Of a stretch of 64,000 bases of DNA, positions 40,215 through 53,600 are shown piece after piece (position 1 is the stretch's first letter; each line of letters opens with the position of its first letter). Position numbers and translations under genes: made by a program. This DNA is from ENR-C587 sp942493235 (GTDB lineage Bacteria; Bacteroidota; Ignavibacteria; Kapaibacteriales; UBA2268), in the NCBI GenBank assembly GCA_942493235.1, contig OW818676.1, positions 124,001 to 188,000 on the forward strand, given 5' to 3'. The notes beneath the pieces were generated by a model that worked only from the letters and a program-made list of their open reading frames with translations, ran no database searches and had not been told where the DNA came from.

Positions 40215-42099
40215 ATTATAACGGAACTTCCGCTCGTCATATTGCAATAAGTAACTAATCTACCAACAGATAAGTGTATTTTTGTTTAAATATACGTAGG
40301 CATTTTTATTAATGATAAATAATTTGTATATAAAATATTTATGCTTATATTTGTAAGCATTGTATTTTATTTGGAGATTATTATGTACGTTTCTTAGAAT
40401 TGCTAACAATAATAAATCTGAGAAAACTAAATATACAAGCCTGATAAGAGAATCTTACAGGGAGAATGGGAAAGTTAAGACAAGAGTTATTTGTAATATA
40501 TCGCATCTACCCGAAGATGAAATTTTAGCTATTGAATTTGCCTTGAAAAACAGAGGCGATGTCTCAAAATATTTAAAAGTCAAAGAATCAAGCCAAGTCT
40601 ATAAAAGCGTCGGAGCAGTTCAGCTAATTTATGAAATATTAAAGAAATTTGGTGTGCATAAAGCTTTAGGCTCTAAATTAGAAGGCAAGCTTGCTCTAAT
40701 GCAAATAATATCAAGAGTTATTAATCAAGGTTCTTGTTTGTCAACAATCCGCTATACATCAAATCAAGCATTATGCGAAGTGCTCAACATTCAAGAAAAA
40801 ATCAGTGAAGACAGTTTATATGACAATCTTTCATGGCTATCATCAAATCAATCGAAAATCGAAGTCAAATTATTTAACGAGCGATTTAAAGGTTCTAAGC
40901 CAACATTATTTTTATATGATGTAACAAGCAGTTACTTCGAAGGTGAACATAATGATTTGGCAGAATGGGGCTATAATCGAGACAAAAAGAAAGGTAAAAA
41001 GCAAGTAGTTGCGGGATTATTGTGTGATGAAGACGGATATCCGTTATCAATAGAGCTGTTTGAAGGCAACACACTTGATTATCAAACATTTGGTAATCAG
41101 ATTAAAAAAGTAGTCGAGAAGTTTAAATGCGAATATGTAACCTTTGTCGGAGACAGAGGTATGATTAAATCAAAGCAAGTAGATGAAATTACTGAAAATG
41201 ATTTTTATTATATAACTGCAATAACCAAACCGCAGATTCAAACACTGTTAAATTCCGGTATAATAGAAATGAGCCTTTTTGATACTGAATTAAAAGAAGT
41301 AGAAAATAATGGCGTTCGTTATGTATTAAGACGTAATCCGCAACGTACTTTAGAAATACGTAGGTCAAGAAAGCAAAAGAGAGAAAAATTAGAAAGTTTT
41401 TTAAAAGAAAAAAATGATTATTTAGAAATGCACTCTAAAGCCTGTGTCGATGTAGCTAAAAAAAACGTAGATGAAAAAATAAAGAAGCTAAAATTAGATA
41501 GCTATTTATCTGTAGATGTATCAAAAGATAATAATCGTAAATTAGCAGTCTTTATCGATGAGCAGTTACTTGCAGAATTATCTTTACTCGACGGATGCTA
41601 TATAATTAAGACAAATTTACCGACTACAGTTGATAAAGAAATTATTCACAGCAGATACAAGGACTTATCAAAAGTAGAAACAGCATTTAAGAATATGAAG
41701 ACAGAAGTTCTTGAATTAAGACCTTGGTTCGTTCAGACAGAAGCGAGCACTCGCGGACACGCGTTTGTTGTCATGCTTGCATATTTAGTAATTAAGTATT
41801 TGAGAAATAACTGGAAAATATTTGGAATTCCCGTGGCTGAGGCTATTGACTCATTTAATAATCTATCAATTATCGAAGAAACTTACAAGACTGGAGAAAA
41901 GATTTATGTAATACCGGAGCCAAATAATAAGATGAAACAACTACTGGAGGCAATTAATGTTAAATTGCCAACTACATTACCACATATCAAAATAAATGTA
42001 GTCAGTAGAAAATTAAAGTAATATCATTTTAACTAATTTATATTACATATACTTAGATGCTGTTCTTGCCTTGTTTATTTCCGGAACTTCCGTTATAAT
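40215..42099 (+). mobile_element. IS1634-family-like insertion sequence, ~1.9 kb
   Basis: Inverted ends ATTATAACGGAACTTCCG (40215-40232) and, from the right, ATTATAACGGAAGTTCCG (42099-42082), one mismatch. I see no target duplication next to them. One transposase frame fills the element. Confidence 0.85.
40383..42021 (+). pseudogene. IS1634-family transposase with early frame break
   Basis: A DDE transposase of ~545 residues. LFLYDVTSSYFEG (first Asp), VTFVGDRGMIKS (second Asp) and YKDLSKVETAFKNMKTEVLELRPWFVQTEAS (the Glu region) are those of IS1634/IS1549. The only start with a ribosome site (GGAG at 40372-40375) is ATG 40383, which reads MYVS and then stops at TAG; skipping one T at 40395 gives MYVS-RIANNNKSEKTKYTSLIRESYRENGK, a family-like N-terminus. 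The long frame itself is open from a TTG at 40360 with no ribosome site. So it is either a point-damaged gene, or is expressed through frameshifting or the weak TTG. Confidence 0.8.
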
Positions 42100-42250
42100 G
42101 ACACATCAATCAATAAAAAGTGTTACAGATTATTTTTAAAATGTTGCAAAAGTCCATAATATTTTTTTACTGTTAATTTTACAAAGATTTTCAAACTGCT
42201 ATGTGCTTCTCAAGAAGTTGTCTAAAATTAATAATATTTCCCAATCCTCT
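42100..42250. other. Gap between IS1634-like element and giant gene terminator
   Basis: AT-rich, no gene or known repeat seen. Confidence 0.4.
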
Positions 42251-42254
42251 ACAC

Positions 42255-42293
42255 AAAAAAACCCGACCCCAATTAAGGAGCCGGGTTTTATTT
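42255..42293 (-). terminator. Terminator of the giant T9SS gene
   Basis: AAAACCCG (42257-42264) pairs with CGGGTTTT (42281-42288); A- and T-runs flank it. The loop CCCCAATTAA is shared with the gap terminator at 12538-12561. Confidence 0.85.
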
Positions 42294-42320
42294 TAGACCC
42301 TAAGGTCATTGATAATTCAA

Positions 42321-44634
42321 TTATGGCATTATAACTACTTGTTGAGTTAATGTCTCATCACCGGATCTTACTCTTAAGAAGTATGTACCGGCAGAGATGC
42401 CACCTTTTTGAGTAAATAAGTCTAAGGTCATTGAGTGGTTGCCTTTAGTAAGTAATTGCGATTGGCTAATTACTTCATCACCACTTATATTGTATAGTTC
42501 AATTGTGTAGTTACCATCTTCAAATGCGTCAATACAGAAGTTGATTACGTCTTTAGCAGGATTAGGATTTACTTTGCAAATCTCAAATTTACCTGTTATT
42601 AAGCCATCTTCATCTTCAATAATGTCTTTACTTGAAGTCCTGCTTGTAAATTGTACTTGGTTAGGATTAAAGTTCCAAGTGCCTGTAGTTCCGTTATATG
42701 AATAGATTGCAAATACATAATTTGTAGTTCTAGTCAATCCGGTTATTGTAATAGTCGAACCGGTACCTATATATAATAGTTTGGCAGTCGGATTAATAAC
42801 TACAGGAGTTCCTTGACCATTAGTTGCAGTTGAAAATACACTGCTTGCTGTAAATGTAGCGTTATTACCATCCATATTGTCTTCGCTAACAATCGGTGTT
42901 ACTATATCAGTTGAACCTGATATAGCAAATATCATTACTGCTGAACTTGAAGTCCAGTTAATAGTAGCTGTGTTTCTGGTTAACGAAGCCGATGTTAATG
43001 CAGGAGCTGCCGGTTCAGCAGGCAATAAGTTAAACGAGTTAGATAAACCGCTCGTTAGTCCTGTCGCATTAGCACTTAATACGGCACCCATCTGTCCATT
43101 AATATAAGTATAAGTTATAGAAATGGTTGCTTGATTAGCTCCGCTTGCAATTGTGCCGCTACCTGTAATAGTGCCTGTACCGGTTTGTAAAGTAAATGTT
43201 ATCGGTGTTGCACTTGTTACGTTAGTTGCTACGCCGTTTGAGTTACGTGTTTCAACAGTTACGTTAAACGGAATTCCGCTTTCTTTAGAAGTAATATTAT
43301 TTGTTATCACAAGCTGTGAAGCTGGCAGTACAATCGAAAGCATAGCATAGTTACTTGTAATATTGCCGCAAGTGCCTGTTACTACACAGTAGTATTCATT
43401 GGCATTATCAGCTGCTTGAACATTTGTTACTGTGAGTGAGTTTGTAGTTGATAATACCGTTACATCGCCTGATTTGTACCAAGCGTAAGTTAAACCGGTA
43501 CCGCTTGCTGTTACATTAAATGTAGCATTGCTACCTACGGCAACAGTAACCGGTTGAGGCTGTACTGTAATACTTGTTACCGGCAATACAGTAGTAGTAA
43601 TTGCAGTTGAGTTTGCAGTTGCAGAAGTAACGCAACCATTACTTACTGTAATTGTACATGTTACTTGGTCAGCATTAACTAATGCCGCAGTAGTATAAGT
43701 ATTTTGGTTATTACCTGTATTATTTCCATTTAGTTTCCATTGGTAAGCTACAGTTCCGCCACCTAAATTATTGGCAGTTGCTGTAAATGTAACTGATGTG
43801 TTAGGACAAATCGAATTATCCGCATCATTAGATACTATGCTTACTGTAGGGGTCGAAGGTGAAGTAACTGTTAAAGCTACATTATTAGACTGAACGCCCG
43901 GGTCAGTAGTACATCCGTTATCAATTACTACGTAGTAAGTACCGTTAGTTTGTGCATTGCTTAAACTTAAAGTAGCGGCAGAGCCGACTAAAGTATTAGT
44001 TGGCGAACCAACTCTATACCAAGCATAAGTCAAATTAGTTCCATTGGCAACTACTGTAAATGTAGCAGTAGAGCCTTGGCAAACTGATGTACTATTTGGT
44101 TGCGTTGTAATAGTAGCAGCAACACACGCATCGGTAACCAATATTGATTTTATTAATGATGTAGCTGTACAAGTGGAAGCATTAGTAACCGTAACCGTTA
44201 CGGATTTGGTACCTATAGCAGCCCAGTTGAGAGTAATTTCGTTTGTATTATTTCCATTTGTAATTGTCCCACCGTCAACACTCCAAGAGTATGAAGTATA
44301 TCCTGCTTCTGCAGTTAAAGTCAATGATTGACCTTGAGCTATAGAAGCGTTGCCTGTAATTGTTGGTACAGTTGGCAATGCGTTTGCAGTACCGACTACT
44401 TGTGATATTGCACTTGTGCAACCTGTAACTGTATTTCTTGCTCTGTAATATGCTGTAATAGGTGTACCTACATTTACATTTGTAGTAAATGTATTGCTAG
44501 CAGCTTGAGCTACAGAAGTAAAGTTATCTAATGACCAATCAATCACACCGTTTTCTGAAGCTGTACCTGATGTAAATGTAACGTTTCCGCTGGCACATCT
44601 GGATTGAGCTGTTGCTATAGTGCCGATTGCAGGC
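42321..44634. repeat. Long direct repeat, copy 1 (3' end of giant gene)
   Basis: This segment and 61540-63863 are highly alike at DNA level, with stretches over 50 bases unchanged, offset by about 19.2 kb. They encode the last ~770 residues of the two giant proteins. Similarity ends where the next upstream Ig-like domain starts. Confidence 0.88.
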
Positions 44635-47600
44635 AAAGGACTAACAGTAACAATTGCATTACCATTCATAGTAGAACTACAAGTATTAGCATTTTGAGCA
44701 GTGATAGTATAAGTACCGGCAACTGTAACATTATTAAAGTTAATTCCTGAACCGGTAACTCCGCTAATTACTGTTGCTGTAGGAGTACCATCTTTAACTA
44801 AGGTGTAATTGACACCGGTAGTTGAGCTTGATAAGCTAATAGTAACGCCTGTACCTCCGCTACAATATTGTCCGCCACCGCTAACATTATAAACAGTTGG
44901 TAACGGATTGACAGTAATCACTGTGCTAATTGCATCAGAATTACCGCAAGAAACAGTTTCCCAACGAGCATAATATGTTGTAGTTATTGTTGGTTTAGCT
45001 ATTACAAGTGAAACCCCTGTTCCGATTGAATTTGCGAACAAGGCATCTGTTGCCCATCTCAAAGTAGTTCCTACTCCACCCACTGCTGTTAAAGTCATAT
45101 TCCCGGCAGTACCTGAACAGAAGCTATTGTCTGTAGTATTAATTGATGTAGGAGCAGTCGGAGAAGTAATAGTATTCATTGTTATACTAGTTGAATTTGC
45201 TGTTGCACCTGTTACGCAATCCAAGCTTGTTGTCATAATCGCATAGACTACATCATTATTATTCGGTGTATATGTATATGAAGTTCCTAATCCTGCATCA
45301 TTACCATTTACTTTCCATAGATATGAAGGAGTGCTACCGCCGTTTGTTGGAGTAGCAGTAAATGTAACCGATGAACCTGAACAAGTAGGATTAGCTCCGC
45401 TTGTAATTGCAATAGATACAGCAGGAGTTACTATTGGATTTACTGTAACAGTTATGGTATTTGAAGGAATTGATGAACAAGCACCATTTGTTACTAATGC
45501 TCTATAGTATGTAGTTTGTGTTAAATTACCTGTATTATAATTTGCAGCATTTGCAAGATTTATATCATCAAAGTCAATATTATTTGTTGAAGATTGCCAT
45601 TGAATAGTTCCGGTATAAGCTGCCAAAGAAATAGCTGCACCGGTACCGGTACAAATCGAAGTAGTTCCCGAAGCTGTACCAGCTACACTTGGCTGACTAA
45701 CGGTAACAATTATATTTACGGAACTTGAATTACCGCAAGAAGCAGTTTCCCAACGTGCATAATAAATACTTGTTACAGTCGGAGAAGCGATAGAAAGATT
45801 ATTGCCGGTTCCTACTTGATTAGTAAATGCATCATCAGTTGCCCAGACTAAAGTGGAGCCACTTCCACCAGTAACTGATAAAACAATATTGCCATTATCG
45901 TCTGAACAGAAATTATTTCTATCAACATTTGCTGCCGTAGGTGCCGTAGCTCCTGCTATTACTGATACTGTAGTAGCAGTTTCAGTTGTAGCAGAGCATA
46001 AAGTAGCAGTATTGGATACTAATACTTTATAATCACCGGAGGCATCAGCAGTATATGTTCTATTAGTAGCAAGGTCAATATTAACATCATCTTTAATCCA
46101 CTGATATGTAATATTGACATCTTCAGGCTCATCTGCTGTTAGCAAGACTGAAGCACCACTACAAATTGTAGTAGCACCGGATGCGGTAATCGTTGTAAGC
46201 GGAGCAATTGCTGCACTTACCGTAATACCGCTGGCAGTAGTTGCCGAGCATGTGGTTGTTGAATTATTAATCGTTACTGTATAAACACCGGATAGAGTAG
46301 CTACATAAGTTCTATTGGTAGCCAAGTCTATATCAGAGCCATCAAGTTTCCATTGATATGTAATATTAACATCTTCAGGTTCGTCAGCTGTCAACTCTAC
46401 ACTAGCTCCATCACAGAATGTAGTAGAAGTAGCGGCTGTAATATCTGCATCAGGTGTTACAATTACATTAATTGCTGCTGTATTTGACTCAACTGTACCG
46501 CAAGCACCTAACACACTGAATTTGAAATTATGAGTGCCGGCAGACAGTCCGCTGACTGTTGATGAACTTGCTCCAAGATCAGTATAAACCGCTCCTGCAG
46601 GAACGCCATCGGCAGCATCAACCCAAGAACCGGCTGATTGCTCATATTTCAATGTATAAGTAAATGGTGAAGTGCCGGTTGCACTTGTACTTAATACCGC
46701 AGAACCATTAGCACAAATAGTAGTACCGATTGGTTGAGAAGTAATAATTGTACTTGGATTTACTGTTAATATAGCAGCTGATGAAGTTACAGCATTAGCA
46801 TCAAAATAGCACAAATTAGATGTTACTACTCGATACTGAGCTCCGCTTAAATTCAAAGGAACATTGTTTATACTCAATATCTTTGTTGTAACATTAGCGT
46901 AAGGAGCTGTATTTGTTAGATTATCCCAGCCTGAAGTGCCGGTATTATATTTCTGCCATTGGTAAGTAGCACTATGACCGCCTTCAATAGTAGCAGGAAT
47001 TGTAATATTGGAATTAACACATGCTATAGTATCTCGAAGGCTTGCTACCGTAATCGGGATATTTGTATAATATGTTGCAGGAGAGCCTGTAATCATTGCA
47101 TTACCGGCTTGGTCGTAAATAGATGTATTATTAGATACATCTACATTTACAATTTCAGCTCCGGTAAATGAACCGCTGATACTCCATACTAAAGTCATTA
47201 AAGCTGAGCTTGAACCTGCAGCAGGAATAGAACTTAAATAATAACTTGTCATCGCTTTACCTGATCCGGTACGGCTTGCAGTAAATTTCGCATCTGACAA
47301 TTGTCCGGTTCCATTACTGTTTCCATATACTGCTTCATTGAAATTTAATGTAGCAGAACTGTTTGTGCAATTCAATACTATAGAAGATAAATCGGGAGCA
47401 GTAACATCTTTTACTAAATTAATTGTAGCCTGACCAATGTTACCAGCTATATCAATATGACGTATAATCAATGCAAATGTACCTTCTCCAATACCGTCAA
47501 ATCCTCCTAAGGTGCTTGCATTACTGCCATCGGCAAATGCAAGGTAAGTAGTGCCATTAGCAGTAGCCGTAGTCGCTCCGCTATTTGCTTCTGTTACAGT

Positions 47601-50600
47601 ATATGTAATAGGAGTATTATTTACTTTAGTATTTATAACTGTTGGAGCAGTTATAGTAATTACCGGTAAAGTTTTATCAAAAGTAACAGCACTGGAATTT
47701 GTAGTTTCTGTTACTTGATCGCCCGGATTACTTGTTAAATCTTCATAGTCAATAGTAAAAGTAACAGGTCCGTTATTATCGGCTTCTTGCATAATATAAG
47801 TAGCTACCCAAGTAGTAGCAAATCCATCTCCGCCGTTAGATATTGTAGCGATATTACCATTAATAGTTGCTTCGACATTTTGTAAATCAGTCGAACCTGT
47901 AATGTTAATTGTAATAGTGTTGCCAACTTTTGCCCAAGTAGGATTAGCTCCTGCATTATTATTAGAAGCAATAGTAACAGTAGTTAATGCTGGACCGATG
48001 AGTACCATGTCTATTACATCAGTCTCTAAATACGGATTTTGCGTATTCTGTGCTAAATCTCTGGCTCCTGCTACACTTACGTCTATATTACCTACCGATG
48101 AACCGTCAACTACGTTATAATAAGCAATATATCTTCTTGATGTAGTCCACCCTGCATTTGTACCTACGGTTAAAACAGCCGCAGGAGAAGGATCTAAGAA
48201 TGAAATTGCCGGAGTAGAACCTTGGTCCATATCTTCATCATAATCAACCGTAACCACAAAAGTATTAGCACCTAAATCAGCTCGATTAAGCAATGTCTTA
48301 TTGTAAGACACTGTAGCTGTTGGATCAGACATATCTTTAATAAATGACCTTGTAGATATTGTTTGATTACCTGCTAAATCAGTTTGCTCGACTTCAACAA
48401 TAAATGTATTTTCATTGACGGCAGTACCGAAATTATCTAAAGCACTTATTGCTGTTGAGCTACCAAATGGTGCGAAAGAACCGTTTGTAATTCTTGCTCT
48501 GGTTATTCCCGCATTTAAGTCAGTTGAAGTATATGTTAATAATTGTGTACCGTTAGTAGTTGTTAAATCTGCCGGAGCAGTTATTGCTACTTCAGGTGAT
48601 GTTCTGTCAATTATTACAGAACCCAAACTTGCAGATGTATAAGGTGCACCCGGATTACCGGAAGCATCGCTATAAGTATTCACTTCTATAGCTGTTGTTC
48701 CTTCGGTAGTCCCTGCTGCTACCGTTAAAGTAGCGGTATAAGCAGTATTAGGTCCTGCTGATACTGTAGCAGCCGAACCAGCTAAGTTTACAGTTGGTTG
48801 TGTAATACTTTCTGAAGCTGTTAAGCTCAATGTAATAATGTCATTTAATTTTGCATAACCCACATTACCACTTGAAGCTATAGTTCTAGTTCCAATTGTC
48901 GGAGCAATCATATCTACATTAAAAGTAATATCATCGGAAGTTTGAGCTGCATAGTTACCGGCTAAATCGCGAGCGGTTGTAGCAGTCAATCTTAATGTAT
49001 TTGCATAAATTGAAGTAGTATTATTGTCTGTTACAGGCAATGTTGCGGTATAGACTGTATTTACTAAAGTCCAAGCCGAATTTGAAACCGCACCGAATAC
49101 TCCGCTTAAATTGTTACCCGAATAATCAAAAACAGGTAAGGAAGCTGTATTCATCTCTTCATTAAATGTAACCGAGAATGTAGTATTTGTAGCATTATCA
49201 GCTTTATTATAAGTCCCTTTTGCAACAGTAATGTCTGAAGCTACAGGAAGCCCTTGGTCAACTTTTTGATTGATAATATCTTTTTGAATCATCTCTACTA
49301 ATGATAAATTAACAGCACCTGTGATAGTAATAGTATTATCAAGAGCTGTAAAGCCTGCATCAGTAACAGCAATCACCCAAATATATGTATCCGAATCAAA
49401 CCAATATGAAGATGTAAAAGATTCATTATTAAGAATTGCATCGAAATTCGGATTAAATGCTATAGTCGGAGGAGTTCCCGTATTCATAGTTTCATCAAAA
49501 TTCGCCGTAATTGTAATACTTGTAGTAGCTTTATTGATTATATAACCATTAGTAATTGCGACAGTTGTTGTCGGCACAATTGTTACATTTGCTATAGGAG
49601 CTGTTCTATCAAGTATGTATGTTTCGCCTGTATTAAATGTAGCTTGAGCCAAAGCATTACCGGCTTTGTCTGTAACATTAGTATTATTTGCTAAATCTAA
49701 TCTTAAAGCACCATCTCCGATAGTACCGGTGTTAGCAAGTACTGTCCAAGTAGTTGCCGGAGCAGGTCCTGTAGTACTTGTAATAGATTCACCTGTAATT
49801 GCATCTGAAAGGTCTTGTAAAATAAAGTTAGCATTATCCAAGCCCAGTATTTCTTCGTCGAAATTAACAGTATAGCTAACGTCATCAGCCTCAGTATATT
49901 GGGCAGCTCCGCCAGTTCTAACAATAGAGGTCAAATTTGGTGCACTTATATCTTTAGTAACATCATAAGTATCAGAGCCTGTATTACCGGCTAAATCCGT
50001 ATGCTGTACTGTAATTGTAGTAGCACCGTTTGCCTCAGTCCAACCATCAATTGAGCTTACATCGCTTCCACTTACGAAACTTGTTAAAGCTCCTCCACTA
50101 AGCATCGCTTCATTTAGACCTTCGTAAGTCTCGGTTATTACAAATGTTAATGCTTGAGTACCATTTGTGAAAGGATATGTATATTCGTCAATAGCAACAA
50201 TCGGATTAGTAACATCTCTGATGAATTCAGCTCCGCTTGTAAATGGTGCTGTTTGAGCATTATTAGCTCTATCGGTTATTCCTGATAGATTTGCATTCAA
50301 ATTCAATTTGAATGAAGCATCACCACTTGAGTTTACTAATGTATTTGTTTCAACTGTCCAAATTGCAGTAGGGGCTATTCCAACCGGATTGGCAACCACG
50401 CCGGTAACCGGTGAGCCAACAGTTGTTTCGATAGCAAAATTATTAGCCGCTACGCCACTTACAGGTTCAGAGAATGTAACTGTAAATGAAGCCTCTGTTT
50501 CACCTGCATTCAAGTATTGGTCTGCGCCAATTCTCTCTATGCTAAGTACTGTCGGTAATACATTATCAACAGTAAAAGCATTAGTTAAAGTACCTGTACC

Positions 50601-53600
50601 AGTAATATTAACCATATCAGTTGCCGAAACAAGGACTCTCATTACCGAGTTTGCATTTACAGCAGTATAAGTATAATGATAAATATAAGGATCTATAGTA
50701 GAGCCGGTACCATCTGTACTTGTCCATACGGCATCTGTTCCTACATTAGCTTCTGTATAAACAGTAACAGTAGGGTCAACAGACAGTCCGCTTCTTTCTA
50801 TAATTTGGAAAGAAATATCTGCTGTTGCACCTGGTTTAACCCAGACATTTCCGGTATTTACTCCATTAATTAATAAATTAGAAATCAAAGGAGCAGCTTT
50901 GTCAGGGAAGAGAATATTTCCGGTTGACTGATTAACAGCAGAATTACCTGCCGCATCATAAACAGCGGAATTATTAAATGAAATCGAGATTTCTTCATTT
51001 CCAGTAGGTGCTGTGTTTGCAGTATAGAACACTCTTGCATTTTCAGCTCCGGCAACCAAAGCCGTTGCAAAGCTCGGATTTGTATTATTTTGCTGAGTAG
51101 CATGAGTAATTACTGCCGATGTAACTGCACCGTCAGTGTTAGTTGTAATTACAGGTGTAGCAAAATCTGTTATAGTGATTGCTCCTGTACCATCTGCATT
51201 AGTATATAGCTTGGTAAATGAAATATCGGTAAAATACCTGTTGGCTACAATTGCACCCATTTGAACAGTTCCAACTGTTAAAATCGTAGGATTCTCTCTA
51301 TCGACAACAACCTCTGTTCCCGCACTTAATGTAGTATATACAGGTCCGGCATTTCCGGCTTCATCTTGATATCCACTTACATTTATAGTGGCGGCACCAT
51401 CTGCTATAGGAGAATCGGAATCTACTAATACAGTCGCTGTATAAGTAGTAGTCGGAGATACTCCGGTAACAATTGCAGTTTCATCACCAATTGTTACTGT
51501 AGGAGTAGTAATTGGTTTAGTAGCAGTTAATGTCAAAGTCATTGTATTACCGACTTTTGCATATTTAATTCCGCTAACAGTATTACCGTTTGTGGCAATT
51601 TCTCGTGTATTTATAGCAGGAATTGAAATATCATAAGTTCTTGTTAGTATGTTCGAAGCAGTATTGGTATTGCCTGAGCAGTCCATAGCTATATCTTGAT
51701 TTATATCAAGAATTATTGAGCCGGCACCTGTCGGAGTAACAGTGAAAGTCCAAACAGTATTCGGTGAAGGTCCGGGAGAAATATTATTAAAACCGGAAAT
51801 TGTTGCAGTACCATCACCGGATATATTAATATCTGATTCTAAGAAATCATCTATTCGCTCACTAAATGTTACTGTTACCGCATAGGCACCGTTAACATAA
51901 GTAGTTGCCGGTGTAAAAAGCACTACTGACGGTTTAACATTATCAATAGTATAGTCAATGTCTCCGGTGGCAGCAGTCGATGAATTACCTGCTAAATCGG
52001 AAGCAATAATACTTACGTGTGCATTTATCAAATTCAAAGCTTCAGTAGGTATCGTCCATGAATAAGTCCAAATTTTATTAGTAGATTTAGTCATTACTAT
52101 ATTTGAAATATTAACTCCGTTACTTATTCCATTTGTAATATTAATTCTAGGAGGGACAACTTCGTCAATTGTATTTGTACCGTCTGTAAATGTAGCAGTT
52201 AAAACTATTTCAACATTTGCTTCACTTACACAAGTCGTGCCTATCAAGTTAGTAATTACTACACTTGGAGCAGTATTATCTACTTTATAAGTAGTAACCC
52301 CTGTTGCTACTTGAGAAGCATTGCCTGCTATATCAGCAGCACTGATAGTAACCGCACAAGTTAAATTACCTTCTGGTATAGTCCAGTCATAATACCACTC
52401 AGTATTTGAAGTTTGAAGCATATTTGTATTTTCTAAATTTGAACCTACTCCTTGACCATTTGTAATAGTAATAGTCGGTGGCGGTGTATCATCGATAGAA
52501 GTTCCAGCTTCATCATTAAATGTAGCAATAATTCTAATTATATCGCCTTCTTTTACTTCTGTTCTACCACTAATATTGTTTGATAATACTACAGTTGGAC
52601 CGGCATTATCAATATTGAAAAGAGGGCTATCTTGATAAGCTGTATTACCGGCTGTATCAATTGCAGTAATTCTTAATTGAGTATTTTCTAAACTAATACT
52701 TGGTACACTCCATGAATATAAACCGTTATTTTCTAATTCCGTAGCTATTTGTACCCATGCACCAACGTCGTCTAAATACTCTAAAGTAATTGGGGTAGGC
52801 GTTAGTCCCGAATATAAAGCATCTGTAATTTTTGTATTATCCCAAGTAATATTATGAGCAACAGGATTCCATATATCATCTAATACTGGAGATGTAAAAA
52901 CTCCGGCTGCTATTGCAGGAACTGTTTTGTCATAAATTATCTGTAATGAGCCGTCTGTAAAATCAGCTTCAGTAAATGTAGCTGTATTCCCTGCTATATC
53001 TGTTACCCCAATAGACAGAGCTTGTAGCCCTTCGGTTTCAGTTCCGTCAGTTAAATATGTAAATGTATAAGCGGCATTATATCCGGTATTTGGAACGGCT
53101 ATCAAAGTCTTGCCTCCGATTGTTGCCGAGCTAATACTTACATTTTCACTTGGTGTAAAGTTAACAGTGATAGTTTCACCGGTTTTTGCATATTGGTCTG
53201 CACCAATAGAAGTTATATTTGTTAAAGTATTAACTGTAGGAGCACCGTTATCAATGGTAAATACATTACTTTCTTGAGTAGAAATATTTCCTGCGGCATC
53301 GGTTACGGTAATTCTCATTTGAGCAGTTGGTGAATTGGCACTTCCACTGTTTAGAGTAAAAGTCTGAGGGCTTGTATTATCCCCCTGATAAATTGTATTC
53401 CATCCACCACCGTTTGTATATTCTATTTCAATTAGAATAGAATTAGCAGTAGCTAATCCGCCGGCATCAGTTATACTTGCCGATGTCCAAGCTATTGATT
53501 TACCTGCACCGTCTTTTAGTAAAGTAGTTGATATTGGGTCAGTAAATATATTGGCAGCAATAGTCGGTGCCTTTGTATCAGTAAAAATTGAATTATTAGC

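Noticed and set aside
40200..42115. Target-site duplication around the IS1634-like element
   Set aside because: Flanks ATTTTCA and GACACAT do not match; the family is known for variable or long duplications, which cannot be seen here.
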